Below, piece by piece: positions 39,848 to 53,417 of a stretch of DNA of 64,000 nt. The translations under genes were made by a program, and so were the position numbers. Source of the DNA: Parus major (Eukaryota > Chordata > Aves > Passeriformes > Paridae). The stretch covers positions 43,692,786 through 43,756,785 of the forward strand of contig NC_031773.1 in the NCBI RefSeq assembly GCF_001522545.3, read 5' to 3'. Each line of letters opens with the position of its first letter. Within the stretch, counting starts at the first letter, position 1. The notes beneath the pieces are model-generated. The model ran no database searches and was not told where the DNA came from. It was given only the letters and a program-made list of their open reading frames with translations.

Positions 39848-39968
39848 GATTCAAGGCCAGATTAGGTGGGGTTCTGGGAAACCTGGTCTGGTTGAAGATG
39901 TCCTTGGTCATAGAAGGAGAGGCTGGACTAGATGACTTTTAAAGGTCTTTTCCAACCCAAACCATTCA
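39848..39968 (+). repeat. CR1 LINE 3' end (plus strand)
   Basis: A 5'-truncated CR1 of about 120 bases. It starts in the block normally read as TTCAAGGCCAGGTTGGATGG, continues through ACCTGGTCTGGTTGAAGATG, and holds the diagnostic GGACTAGATGAC at 39924-39935 followed by TTTCCAACCCAAACCATTC. The terminal 8 bp repeat is reduced to a single partial unit. Confidence 0.93.
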
Positions 39969-41849
39969 AAAATTTGTCAGTGGATTTTCATGCGCCTCTG
40001 CATCTCAACTGTTTTTATTTACAGCATAATACATTTGAGTATCACTTTGAAGATGCATCCTTTTCCACTGGGCAACCTTTGGAATAGACCATGGCATTCA
40101 AAGACAAGGTATAACCAGGAGCTGACAAATTTTAGGAGTTGGTACCTTTTCCCCTGCTATTTGAATATCACTCCCTCAAAATATTGGCTGATTATTCTTT
40201 TTCTGTAAACAAGTGCATAGATAGAACTTAATAATGCTCTTCCTTTTGTATGTAACAACATAAATAAAAATGTGCATTCAGACAAAATGTACTTGAATTT
40301 TAATTAAATTCAATGGTTTCTGTTTTTCCCTAATAGTACTTCTTGTTAATGAGATAGATGAGTCTGCTTGGAGTCACAAATCTGTTTAGGAGCAGTGGGA
40401 AGTTTCAGACATAAAAGTAGCTCATTCTCAGTACTCAGCAGGTTACTGTACTTGTTTTTAACAACAGCTTTTCCAGAAAATTCTGCTTCACAGAGATATG
40501 AAGAAATAGAAAAAAGAGCATTGTGGAACATATGGTAAAAGGGTAATATGCATCCTTATTTCATAAACAAACCCCTATATTTGTCTTCCTGTAATTTCAG
40601 TAGCTCATCACAAGAGCAGTCATGCATCTTGTACACCTTTGGAGTTCTGTGGTGTTTGCTGATGTGTTCTTCAAAAATACGAACATAAATTAATGTCCTT
40701 CTAATGTGAGGATCATCCTCAGGGAAGAATGCTTTATGTATGATCTAAAGTTTGAGGAGCTGTCTAAAAAGCTTTGATCAAGCTGCATGGGTAGTTTTTA
40801 GAACTGTCCTTTCAGGGAATTTCCACATTCAAGTGGCATTGCACCAAGGTGGGTTAGGTTCACATTATCCAAGGGATTCTTTCTGACTGTAGGAGTGAAG
40901 GAAAGTGAGCAACCTGGCTGCAGGGTGATAGGGTTATTGCTCTCTTACACATGCATATGTATTTTGTTTACCTATGGAGAAGAGTCTGAGACTCAGTTAG
41001 GATATCACCACTTTCATTGAAACTTCATTTTTAAAAAGTATTAATTTCAGGAAATGAGGACTGAAACCCAAAGAGAAGTGGAGGAATGAGGGCCAGAGAA
41101 GTATTTAAATGGCAGAACTATGAGCAAACCTTTCATGCTTTCCCTGGTGGCCCAGTGCATAGGAAGCAACAAGGAATACAAAGTCAGGGTAGCATCTGGG
41201 TACCTCTTTAGGGGTACAGAGATGTGGTATGGGATGGCTGACATGAATAGTGCATGGTAGTGGAGGAATGCAGACTCTTTTAGCAGTAACGGCTGCTGAG
41301 ATGGAAGAAAGGCTTGTGCTCCAGTGGTTGCTTGAATTTGCACATCCAGATTTGATTGGAAGGAGTAATAAGCTGGTCAAGGTCAGAGAGTCCAACATGA
41401 ATGCCTCTCAGTGATCATCTGCTACAGACTGAGTGAGAGGAGAAAGGAATTGTCTGAAACCTTCTTTAGAGGACTGGAGGAAGCTTGATTGAAAACATTG
41501 TTTCTTGTGAGCAACTTTGACCTGTCAACATGTGTTGGATTGCATAGCATGGTGTGGCACATGCCATCAAAGGAGATTTTTGGGATGTGCTGAGGATCTG
41601 TTTAAGGTAAGTGCTGCCCCATCAGTCACGGAAGGTGATCTGCTGCTCATGGGTAGAGTACCTGGTGATGCATGGGAAGGGCAGTGGTGGCTCCAGCTGT
41701 ACACCTGTAAGGCGGTGGTGAGGAAGGTAAATAGATTAGAACCCTGGGGTTCAGAGTTCAGTAATACCTTGGTGGCCAAACCGATGGCATGCAGATTAGG
41801 CAGACTAAGGTAGCTGGAAAACAAGCTTGACTTCTGGGCCTAAAGGCTT
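39969..41849. other. No gene seen; GC-richer from 41040
   Basis: AT-rich to about 41040, with a small AT palindrome at 40293-40313. From 41040 the composition rises and overlapping frames of 97-98 codons appear on the minus strand (41047-41398) and plus strand (41517-41813). None resembles a known protein. Because a CR1 RT fragment follows directly at 41850 on the plus strand, this block may be decayed upstream CR1 sequence, but I cannot match it. Confidence 0.5.
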
Positions 41850-42332
41850 AGGGCCAGTGTGATCTGAAGTCCAGCTGATCACCAGTTGCTGGAAGTTCTA
41901 TAGGGCTCAGCACGGGAACCAGGATTACTTGGCTCCTTCATAACAATCTGTACCATTCTTTTGCATGCAATCTCAGTGAGTTTGCCCAGTGTTGATCTTT
42001 TGGAGGGAAGTGGTTGATTTGCTGGGGCATGGGGCTGCTCTTCAGAGTGCTCTCAGCAGGCTGAAGAAATGGGCTTGGAGGAACCTTGCCTTCAGCAAAG
42101 GCAAATGCAAATTGCTGCAGTTAGGATGGAACAACTGCGTGCAACACTACACAGTGAGGGCTGTCTGGCTAGAAACCAGCTTTGCAGAACACCAAGCTAG
42201 AAAGGGAACAAAAAAAGCTGAGGACTGGATTGATTAAGTATAGATAATAGAGGACTGAAGGGGAAGTTTGAGGCACAACTGTAATTGTTGTCTTCAATTA
42301 TCTAAAAGGAGCTTATAGAGAATTTGGGTTCA
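41850..42332 (+). repeat. CR1 LINE RT fragment (plus), internally deleted
   Basis: The plus frame at 41989-42237 includes NLAFSKGKCKLLQLG and WLETSFAEHQ, close to the CR1 RT C-terminal blocks NLMKFNKGKCKVLHLG and LESSFAEKDLG. Upstream, 41860-41910 resembles the PQGSVLGP region at DNA level. After about 42190 the element jumps to a later part of CR1 (AATTATCTAAAAGGAGC at 42296-42312, normally TACCTGAAAGGAGG), so roughly 200 bases seem to be missing. It stops where a minus-strand CR1 begins. Confidence 0.75.
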
Positions 42333-42790
42333 AGACTAGATGGCCCAGCACCTTGTCCAGCTGAATCCTAGTTGTGCCCAACACTGGGGAATCATCCACC
42401 ACTTCCCTGGGAAGGTTATTCCAATATCTGGCTGTTCTCATTTTGAAAAACTATTCCTGTTCCATCTCCCCAGGAGTAAATTGTTCCCATTACTCCTTGT
42501 CTTTTTCACATGACTCCATGTAAAAAGGGGATCTTTTCTTTGTAGCCAACTTTAAATAGTGGAACACGGGGATAACACCTCCCCTAAGACTTCTTTTCTC
42601 AAGGTGAACAAAGCCTGTAATTTCAGCCTTTCCCTTCATGGCAGGCTTCCCAGTCATCTGTTCCCCTTTGTGGCCCTTCTATGGGCCCTCCTCAGCCTGC
42701 TTGTGTCTATTTTTTATAGTGGGGACCAAAACTGACCAAAACAGTATTCCACATAGGTGTGGCCTGACAAGCTCTGAAGTGCTCTACACA
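42333..42790 (-). repeat. CR1 LINE, 3' region (minus), abutting a plus copy
   Basis: The reverse complement of the CR1 tail can be followed in order: CATCCACCACTTCCCTGGG at 42394-42412, ATTACTCCTTGTC near 42489, CCCTCCTCAGCC near 42688, and GTATTCCACATAGGTGTGGCC near 42745. The extreme 3' end with the 8 bp repeat is absent, so the lower-coordinate end is a truncation or junction, not a normal insertion end. Confidence 0.85.
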
Positions 42791-45700
42791 GACACTTTCT
42801 TCTTGTAGTTCTTAATTCTTTGTCAACGCATATAAATTTAGCATATTCAAAGAAAGCCAAAACCAAGTTGTGACAGCAAAGGCATGGATAAAACTTAGGA
42901 CTGACAATCTTGCAATCACACAATTCCTTTTAAAACATGAAATCTGTTAAAGAAATTAAGAATATCAAATTTGTTAACCAGCATTGTGTTGTCACTCTCC
43001 ATATTTATTATGAAACACATTTTTTTAACCATTAAATAAATGAGCAAATGAATAAATAAAAAAAGAACTTGGATTTGGATTAGTAATCAAAGCAATTCAG
43101 CCAGCTGATCCATACCAGATGTCAGCAGATTTTTATTTCAAACCATGAACGAGGTGTCTTAAAATTTATTTTTACTTTTCAGATACTCTGGGTGAATATT
43201 TCTACTTTTACTGCTGCTTCCTCTTTTGCCAGGAGTATGATTCAATATTATAAAAATAGTAAAAAGAATACCAAGAATTTCCATTTCTCTTGTGCTAATA
43301 TATTAGCATGTACTGGAAGTGGGCACAGCCAGGGCTAATGTTGAATCTGAGTTAAATGACAGTGCTGTCAGCCATTATTCCTCATTTCTGCATTGCTTAA
43401 AGACACAGTTTTCTGATGCTGGATAACAGGCATCTGAAAGTTAAGACAATACACCCTCCTAGCAGAAATTCTATTTCGAAAGAAGGATTCTCAGGAAGTG
43501 TCTGCACTTTGAAGATATATTTGAGATGCTGCATTGTATGTCTGTATGTCCAAATATGATTATCTCCTTCCTTCATCTGCTACTTGGGCAGGTTTGAAAA
43601 CAGAAGAAGGTAGAGACTTTACTTTCACTGTTGCCTGTGCTGAGATATACTGAGCATTCAGTGCTTCTAGATAAATTTTGCTTTTGTAAGTCCTGCTAGG
43701 CGATAGATTTGGGACAATAACACAGCTACAGTTATTTTTTCTGGTTATGTAGTGATTCCTGCTCTATCTCAAAGCACTTCAGGCATATGGAGAGCTCTGA
43801 GGGCAGAACCTACAGGGCTTGTGCCAAAGTGTGCCACTCAGCAAGAGTGCTTTGTGTGTTTTAGCTCTAGTGATGAGAGAAGCCCATCTCTAAAGGGGAG
43901 AACCTGCTGCCTGTGGGGTGCTGGCTGCACTGTTAATACTACTGAGGGCTTCAAGGTCCTCACCTCCTCTTTGTGCCCACCTGTGGATGCAGATAACTGG
44001 TTCAATGGAGGGTGAGGATGGAGGATAACAATGCAAGTCCAGTGGCATTTACATGATGTTGAGTTTAGCTCCTTTTTATGTGAACTAAACAGGTGAATTT
44101 AGGGAGGGTTTTCCCCCACCATAGTTTGGTGTGCTTGGACATTGCCCTCTCTCATTAGCCATTGTCTTTGACAGTCCAGAAGAGATTGATGTGATATCTG
44201 TTTCAAAGGTTATGATAAAGGTTTTCCAGCTTGCTTTTTACTTCCCTCAAAGTGTTGTGGGGGTCTTGGCTTCCAGGTTTCTGGTAGAAGGGTTTTTTTC
44301 CAGGCAGATGAAGCCACTCTTGAGGGATAATGGACCAAAAGAGAGGAAGCAGGTACGGACGAGATTTTTAAAGATAGCTATTAAGTGCTAATAGTTCCTT
44401 CTGAATGCTTGTAGAGAGTTGTACCATGGATTATTTGATACAGGAGTCCTCAGTGTTGCAAAAAATTGGAAAGCTGGTTTTTTAAATGAAAAATACCAGA
44501 GTTTTTTAGTCATTACTAAAGGCTTGTAGTAGATCTTCACAATTTGCAGTAGGTCTTTGTGGAAAATATTTGAAATGCCATGGAAGACTAGATGAATAGC
44601 ACTTTGGCAAAATTTGAATATACAGTTGATGCAGGTGAAGATGGTGAAGAGTGGTGTCTCTCAAATTTAGTCTCAAAGAATTCAAGTTTTTCACTTTCTT
44701 TGCATTTCACAATTTAGATTTAAGAAGAAATTAATTCCAAACATGGTTTCACTCAAAGTCCTACCTACTTCTGAACTTACAAAAAATATCACTTTACAAA
44801 TTGGTTGCTGAAGACCAGATATGACCTTCATGTGTTCCCAAGGATCCAGACTCCTGTTTTACTGACATAGAGCACCAAGGCATTGCTTCCTAGGGAGAAC
44901 ATCTTCACTCTGCCTTAGCTGACAGAACTGGTCATGGAGTCTCTGAGGATGGATTATATTTTTAAGATGTTGTCTTATGTACCTCACTTGGCTTAATAAT
45001 AAACAGTCTCACTCCTCAAATGTATTTTAGATGAAAAGAGTGAAAGAATTTTCATTTGATTTGGGTTTTTTTCACCTTTTCTTCCCAGGTCTGTATGAGT
45101 TGGGGCTTGTATCTGTACTGGGGAATTGCTTAAGTGCCTGCCTGTGGATGTGCTTCCTACCTTGGCATCCTTTTGGCCTGGAACTGAAATATCAACTGAT
45201 AGACAAGGAAAATTTTGTTTGTAAACTGGAGGCATCAGACTTGTATAAACTTGAATTAGGGATTAGTGTTTCTTGGTTCAAATACAGACATGCTGATTAT
45301 TATTCTTGCAACAATGAAGATGCTTATAAAGTATTGTAACCAAACAGAAATATCCCCACTAAGATGGCCTCCTCAAGTCTCTTAGAATGTTGTTTTAAGT
45401 CAGTTTCTCTTAACTCATTATTAATTCTGGCTACAGTGTTAATTATATTTCATCGTAAGTTTTGTTTTTTGAGAGCAGAGACCAACTATGTTGAGAATTT
45501 CTCTGCTTATAGGGAACACTTTTCCTGCTGAATTTGATTTGCATTTCTGTTTATCTGTTCTGGTTCTTGACATACGTTTTTAAGAAGGTATAAACCAGCA
45601 GTGCTGCTTCCAAAAAGACTCAGTGAATGCTTTTGTCATTCTGCATGCTTCTGAGCAGCCACCTGCATTAATATTGAGGATGCACTGGCTTGTGCATGAA

Positions 45701-48700
45701 TTCAAGTTGATTAGTCGAGAGTGCAGTTCTTGGTTTTATTCAGAAAATGGATTTTTTTATGAAGGGCAAGAAATTTACTTTGAAGCAGAAGCCAAGATAC
45801 AGATAATATTTTATATTTTTGTACATTTACACACCATAGTTTATAGGCTGCATGCAGCTCTCCCAACTCAAAATTGCAATATCTTAGTGTGTTACACAGG
45901 AAGCCTTGCAATCCATATATCCTCTTCTGAAAAGCTTTGCAGAGCATTATATCGAGTAGTAAAATCTATTTTTTGTGATACTGTGCACAGCTGATCTTGA
46001 AAACATAAATTAGCTGAACATTAAGTTTTCAATAGTTTTTTAACAAGAGCTTTTTCAGTTGATTGGTTTGTTGAATTTTGCAGCACTTCAGAAATAAAAA
46101 CATCCACTACATTTTCTCAATTGATTATGGAAATTGAGTACAACTTAATGTTATGCTTGAAAGAAAAATCTAGAAACAACAGCTCACCCCAACCAGTGGT
46201 TTGACAGAAACCAAACATTTTGAAAACAATTTAGTATTACTGGAAGAGAAATGATGCTCAACACAGTTCCTTTTGCCATGTTGACTGGCCCCTGATCTGC
46301 GGGGAGTAATTTGCCTGTCCTACCAAGGAGAGAAAAAGTATGGTAATGCACTGGCAGCTGTTAACAGCAGCTACCAGAGGGATATGGAGAGAACACACAT
46401 CTTTTCTACCAGCAGAATTATGTAAAGGCTCCATTCCCCTTAGTTAAAGACCTTATCCTTTTCTGTCTCACACTGCTAAGAATGAGAAGGCAGAGATAGG
46501 GATGTTCTATTGTTTTATTGGTATCTCCTGTTTCTGAGTCGACATTGCAAGCACAGCTGAAGAACAAACTAGTTGACATTTAAGTAGAGCAGATATTCAC
46601 CACTGGTTTTTCCTTTCTGTGCTGTTGCTAAATGGAAGTATTGCTTGACTTCATTGTTTGAGGGAAAGGATTTAAATACAAGTTCGTATCATTCATGTCC
46701 TTGGCTGCAAGTTTTCGAACTTGAAATTGAATTGTTATCTTTCAGTAACTTTTATCTTTCTGACTTGTATTTGAGCACCGTGTGTCCACAATGATGAGGT
46801 GATTAGGCCATTGCCATGCAGACACCATCCCTGTGCATTTAGCAGAGCTCAGATTTGATTCTGCTGCTGCTGGCATTATTGTGCCATTTTTTCTTTCGCT
46901 TTCCTCTTTTCCTCATCATTCCTCTGTGGCCTGCCATGGCTCAGGTGCTACTGGCTGCTGTTAGTGTCCAGGATTTATGAGCCATCTTTCATAGCGGGTC
47001 TCACATTCCTGGCAAGAACTGGATGGATGAAGCATCCTGGATCATCACTCAATGCTGGTCTGGTCATGAAGAGCATGTGGTCGCATTGTGGGGCCTGATT
47101 ATTTCTCAGGAAGTCCATTCACTAGCAAAGAAATACTGAGGAAACATAAAAAAGTTAAAATATTAACAGTAGTGATTTTTCAGAGGAAGTAATATAGTAT
47201 GCTCACACCCATATAAAAAAAAAAAATACCCTCAAGATAAATCCAGTATTGGAGTAGAGGATGAATTTTTATTGACTTCACTTTGAATTGTTGCCTATTT
47301 ATGCCTGGCTAATCCTGGGAATTACCTGAGCAATGACAAAGACAGCTCAACACAAAGCAGCAGTGTGCAGTTCCTTAAAATGATGTTTTTATAATTTATT
47401 TTAGCCTGTGTTAAACTCGTGAATCATTCCACATTGTAAAAAAAAAGTAAAATATTCTCCTGGCTATTTAGTTGTGTGTTTGCATATGTTTTTAATTTTT
47501 TCATGACACAATAAAGTAGACAATTTTCTGAGTATTTTGTGTAATGGCAGTGCAGAATGTTATGACTCTATCTACTTGGCAAAATGTCTTGCTGAGATAT
47601 AAATAGATTTCTAATGGCTGTCAGGCTCTGTGCCCAAGAAATTTTCTTGTAGATATCTCATTACAGAAATAACATCATCAATAAAATAGCTGAAATATTT
47701 TGAAAACGCGGGAATATTTTTTACATCAGTAACTGCAAGGAAAATACCTACCATATGCATAATTTGAGGCTGATTTAAAAACTGTAATTTATCATAATTA
47801 TCTGCATATTATCATGGCAAAACATGCTTAATTGCTTTTGACTGGACTGGTATTATGATGAGAAGGAAACTTAACAGCAGATGGCCCTACTGTCAAAACT
47901 GTAGTCTCTTAACCCAAAATGAAGTAGCAGACTGAACATAACATGTTTCTGGCTTCTTTTTCTGATTTTCATCATGAACTAGCATTTGGTGGGGTTGTGA
48001 ATGTTTACAGACCAATAGAAATTGTCTCAGCTGGTGACAAAAATAGCAATGTAAACTTGACTACATAGGATTCCTCATCACAATATGACTTCGCTTTTCT
48101 AAAGCACATAAAGTTGTTTAAAATATTAAACCGGTCTGAAAAGCAAATTCCTTCCAAAATATTAGAATGGACTATAACACTATTTTCTGCCCTTTTACCA
48201 CCATATGTGCATCTTCTACTTTCATACAGCAATGAAAAAAAGAAGTGCTTAATCTTCCATACCTCTCTGGCTGTGAAGAAATAAATTAACAGTTGAAGCA
48301 ACAGATAATTTTGCAGTGCTTCAAATAAGTTCAGCTTTGCTGCATCAATTGCAATATGCCTGAAGGATTTCTCTTGTATTAATCACAATGTGCATGCACA
48401 GATGCGGTGCTGTAAAAATCCCAGCATCTCTACTCACAAAATGCCCGAGAGAATTGAAGAATTTAAGATTACATTTGTACAAAGTTAAATTACAGAATAG
48501 GGGAGAGAAAGGCAGGTTTCCTTTTTTTTAAAAAAATGTCTAGCCAGAGAGAATCGCAATAAGCAGGTGGTACATTATACTGCTGGATGGTCAATGAAAG
48601 TAAATTAGCTGCTTCAGCTGATAGAAAGGAAATGCTGGCCTGATCAGCTTAAATAAAGGTGACATGTTATTTGTGAAATAATGTGAATACCGAAATGTGG

Positions 48701-51700
48701 TTTAACCCCAAAGTTTGTGTGTATATTTGTATGTATATTTTGTGTGTGCCTCGTATTATAGATTTTATAACAGTTAATCTTCTAGACTAAAATAATGGGT
48801 GAATTTATTAGAAAGCAGAACTCATTACAGGGAGAGATTTATTATTTGCTTTGTGTCAGAACCAATGTTGCTCAGATGTGCTGATTGATGGGACAGTGTA
48901 ATTTGTTCATCATAGTAAGGAAAACAGTGGGACAAATATATTGTGCACCTTAAACATTTTCCTCTTTTACAGTCCAAGCCTAACAGGAAGATTTTTAGAA
49001 GATATACTATTTTTTAAAGGGCTAACCAAAATAAATTGGTAGCGTTTTTAGATCTAAATTAAATAGTAAGACATAAACAGTCTAGGAAAAAAACCCTTTG
49101 TGTAGGTATTTTTAACACTGAGGTGATGCATATTTAAACTTTTTTCAATACATCATCATTTAGTGGTGATATTTCTGGAAACTGACAGCCAGTTGCCAGT
49201 TACAACCTGCATAATGCCTATTTCAGGAGGCTGTTAGTTTTTTAATCTTTAAATTTGCTCCTTAGGCTTTATCATCTTGACCCTTGTTTCAGTTAATGCA
49301 GATACACAACTTGATAACATTTCATGGTGTAATGTAGGTATACAAGGGCACAGTACTCAGACTTTCTCTGCTCTTTCAAAACCCGAAAGGATACTTTGAA
49401 TAACTTACTACGCATAGCATTAAGTTATGTGCACTATGTTTATAATTTTTATTTAGCATACAGTATCATAGTAGACACTAAGATAGGTACTTTGAACATT
49501 CAAAACCAGTTGTAAAAAAGTCTGTAAGAATCTTCCCATTCTTTATTTTTCCTTGGAATCATCCTTGCCTTTGTAGGAGGTTCTCAAGATAGGTTTTCTT
49601 TGAACATCTAGTAATGCGATATTTTGCTTTTACCCCATGCTGGTCGTCTGAGCATTCACTAAGAAGGTTTCTGTGATCCAAAGTTCCAAGTTCAAATTAA
49701 TTAAAATATCTCATTATTTTAATCTGATTCATGTACTGTAGAGGTTTTTTTTGGGAGGCTTTAATGAATCAAGTTTGAATTAAAATGAAAAAACTTGATG
49801 ATTCACTTATCTTTTGCTGATTCTCTACAGTCCCTTACAAAACATTAATGCAGTACACAGGGATCTTGGAAGTAGAGTGAGGAGCACAATCTCACAAGAG
49901 TTTTTAAGAGTTTACCTGCTAAGCTCTGTTTTTAAATGGATGCCTTATACAATTCTGGGAAAGTTCTGTTTGCTGTTGGGGAATCATATTTCTCATTTTA
50001 TATGCGCAGTTTTGCTACACTTTTTAATTGCTGAAACCTAAGCAAAGAAGCAAAAGCCATTCACAAAAATGCATAAATTCTGATGATTTAAAATTTTGCC
50101 TATTGTTTCTCCTCTACCATTATTTTTTCATACTACTTTTTTTTAAACCTTTGTTAAAGTAATTATTCACTTTAACTTATTGTTCATCAAAGTGTTGTTC
50201 TCTTTGTATAAAGCCTATATTCCCTATCTTTTTATGAGTCAGCAGAAGGGTGAATTGTAGAATGTGATAACTATCAAGATTCTGGAAGCCTCTCTGTAAA
50301 GAAAACACAATTTTTGTTTGTTGCAGGTTGACAGCTGAAATCTTGAGAAGTGAAAGCAGAGCAGAATATCAGGAAAGGAGTGAAAGCTAGATGTAAAGAT
50401 TCAATAATATTCCAAATGTTACAATGAAACAACTAACAGAATCATTAGAGAAAATTTAAGATAGTGAGGAAGTCACTTTGAAATTATGGCTTGACATTTT
50501 TAGTCCAGTAAAATTTTCCGCCATGGGTTAAACAGTTTGATCTTGCAATGAAGCCTTAGGTCCAGAGCAAAGAGGAAGAAATCTCCATCAGTGTGCATTT
50601 ATAGAGAAGTCTTTCTTCTTCATGTAACTAACTGGAATGAAGTATTCTTGTATAGGGCATCTAAAAGTATGTGGAGTCATGTTCTGTTTCAGACCTAAAT
50701 AGTACTTTTTTGCTTTATACAATTATTGCTCTTGCTTCAAATATTAAATCATGGTTTAGTTGAGTAAGAACGAAGTGGCTTGTTTTTTTACTACTGTCAG
50801 CTTATTAAGTTGGTTATTTTTTAAGTTATGTGTCTTCCCAAATCTTTACACTTGAACTTCAGTACAAGGGAACACCAAAAATGACATTTATTGAAAATGA
50901 GTCTTAAGTTGTTAAAGGCTTGAAGGGTGTCACTGCGGTGTTGCACATGTCATGAAACCAGCAGATTCTGGCACTCCAGATGCAACACAATGCCTCTAAC
51001 ATTTTTCTTTTCCCTGCCAGAACAGGCAAGCTCCAAAGGCCTGTGTTGACAGGTAATGAGATCTAATAAGCAAGGGGAAAAGGGGTAGATGGGAATGAAA
51101 GAGTAAGGGAATATCCATATTCATTATTTAATCAAATAAGATTCTCTTGATGGATTTTGGGAATACTCATTCCTTGCTTCAAAAGCTTCTCTGTGATAGC
51201 TGTAAACAAATTACCTCTATGAATAACTTCTTAATCAGCGAAGAGTAGAGCTGTTCTCTACTTGATCTCTCCCTTTGGGTGGTCCCAGTCAGAGAGCAGC
51301 AGCCTTCCTTCTGATGGCTTGGCTTCAGAGAAGCTATATGATATTATGCTGACAGCTGTAGACCTCTTTTTGTTAGGGATAACAAACATCCTGTGCTGAG
51401 GACAGCATCAAGCCCAGCCTGCAGTATGCCCAATTAGAGAAGCTAAAATCTCATTTGTTTCACCATGGGAGTCTCTGAAAGCACACCGTTTTGGCCTCAT
51501 TACAGTATTTTTAACTTTACAAAAACAATTTCATTATGGAAATTAAAGAAGCTCATTTAGTCTTAGCGTTTATGCTTAACTTAATAAATTCCACAAGTGT
51601 ACCAGTTGCCCTAGTGTGCAGGCTTTTTATTCTTTATCTAAGAAAAAATTTGTTTTAGAAACTATTTGCAGAGACTGTTTCATAAAGGAATGTGCCATTT

Positions 51701-53332
51701 TAATATGCTGGTTATTTATTATTAAAATGAACAAATTTCTGGACTCCATTGTAGTAATTTTCCTGTGTTGAACATCTGAGCATTGACCAGCAGTGACTCT
51801 GCTGTACTCCATCATGTAAATTGGTGAAAAGATGCCAGAGGATAATCTCTTTTAGTCCCTAGCAATGTGGGCTAAGGATAGAATACCTTAAGGTACAGGT
51901 GAAGTAGCTGTTTATCCCACTAACTGCATGTGATATGCTTTAGTTTCCCTGAAATTTTTCTTTAAGATGAAATAAATCAATAAAAGGGGACTGCTATAAA
52001 CTATGCAGTTACTATATAGTTCTCAAAACAAACAAAATTGATTGTAAGCATCTGTTTTTATGTACTTTTTTCTCCTTGGAATATGTCCCAGTGGTTTGTT
52101 CTTTGTTAGAATGATCCAATTTACTTAATAAGCTATAAATATGTTGAGCTCAAGTCAACAAAGGTGTTTTCAACAAACACAGCAGTGTAAATAAATCAAA
52201 ATTTTTTCTTACAACTCTTATGGGCTGCAGTAGGAGAAAGGTAATCAGTATCAGTGGTGCACCTGGGGCTTTTCTGGTCTCAGGTGCCAAATTCCTTTTC
52301 CTTGCTGCTGGAGTTGGCACTGTCACCGCTGCTCCATTTTTACTTGCCATTGTAGACAGGAGCTGGAAGGAAACAGGAGTGAATGAGGCAGAGGCAACCT
52401 CATTCCCACCACTCTTCATCTTTCCTGTACTGTCACTGGAGCTACCCCATCAGCTTCCTTGAATTCCCTGTGTTAAGATTTATTTAGACCACTGAGAGGT
52501 GTCTGCTTAAATCCAGCTTAAATGGGTCATTTTTCAGAGAAGCAGCTGTCCAGCTTGCTTCAAAACTGGATTGTGTTTAGTGGCTATAATAATTTGTTTC
52601 TCTGATAGTTTGCTTTTTCAGTCAAGCTATGGCATTTTCCATAGTTAGAATGTGAGCTGTCTTTGTTTGCTTTTTTGTTTAACTAGGGTGAAGTGATGCT
52701 AAAGTCTGTGAGAACATTCTGTTTCCCTTAAAATAATTGGACTTCAGTTCTTCAAAGATGATTGTTTTCTTTTTAAGTCTGTTGAAACCCCAAATCCTTA
52801 CATTACTGAGAGCTGAAATGGTGATTTTATTATTTTCATCCCTCTTGGCTCTCCATCAATGTGATAAAAAGTTGGACTCATTTAAGTAAATGAGCATAAA
52901 TAAAGCTATCCAAATGGAGGAGTGGTGAAAATGGCTAATCTGCAGTTGGCTTGTACCAGGTATTCTCTTGAATCATAGATACACAGTCTCAGTCTCTCTT
53001 TTGGTTTTCCTTTGGAGACGTTCAAAACTTGACTGAACATGGCCTTAAGTGACCCAATGCAGCACAAAAGTTGGCCTGGTTTGAGTGAGGAGTTGGTCAA
53101 GATGACATCCACAGGTCTATGCTGCGGTTCCAAGTCTAGGAGGGAATAACTAGCAGATACTGAATGTCTGGTTCCAGTGGATAATTTCCTTAGAAACATA
53201 ATTTTTCACCAAAACTTGCTTTTAAGCAGCTGTGTGAAGCAGAGCAACAAATAAGTAGTTACTGAAAACTAATTCTGTGAACTCCTCATGGTTGTAAGCC
53301 TGCACTGCCATCAAAATCACAGCAATGTGCTA
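42791..53332. other. No gene seen; long repeat-poor interval
   Basis: More than 10 kb with no CR1 or LTR that I can recognise. Frames of 102 codons (45031-45339) and 123 codons (45623-45994) on the plus strand lie near each other, but they have no resemblance to known proteins and no convincing splice context. Stretches 47400-48000 and 48540-48700 have an AT-rich, motif-dense texture like conserved noncoding elements (for example ATGCATAATTTGAGG near 47755). This is the part of the window I would first test for conservation. Confidence 0.5.
47400..48000. other. Candidate conserved noncoding element
   Basis: The stretch is repeat-free and has several POU/homeodomain-like words such as ATGCATAATTT (47755-47765) and TGCTTAATTG (47825-47834), together with TATCATAATTATCTGC. 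Texture alone suggests a regulatory element. No transcription start, CpG island or known enhancer was recognised. Confidence 0.25.
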
Positions 53333-53417
53333 TTCCTTTTCCTCTTCTCTGCCCCTCTCTCTCCCTCCTCTACCCTCTTCCCCCATTTCTTCCTTCTGCT
53401 CTTCTGCTTTTCTCTTT
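53333..53417. repeat. Polypyrimidine tract
   Basis: Eighty-five bases with only five purines. The tract ends in TTTAG, which looks superficially like a 3' splice site, but the sequence after it has no supported exon. Long pyrimidine tracts of this kind can form triplex DNA; that is general knowledge, not shown here. Confidence 0.85.

Noticed and set aside
45031..45994. Two neighbouring plus-strand frames of 102 and 123 codons
   Set aside because: Proximity suggested two exons, but the amino-acid composition is not protein-like, no family is recognised and good splice sites are not evident.
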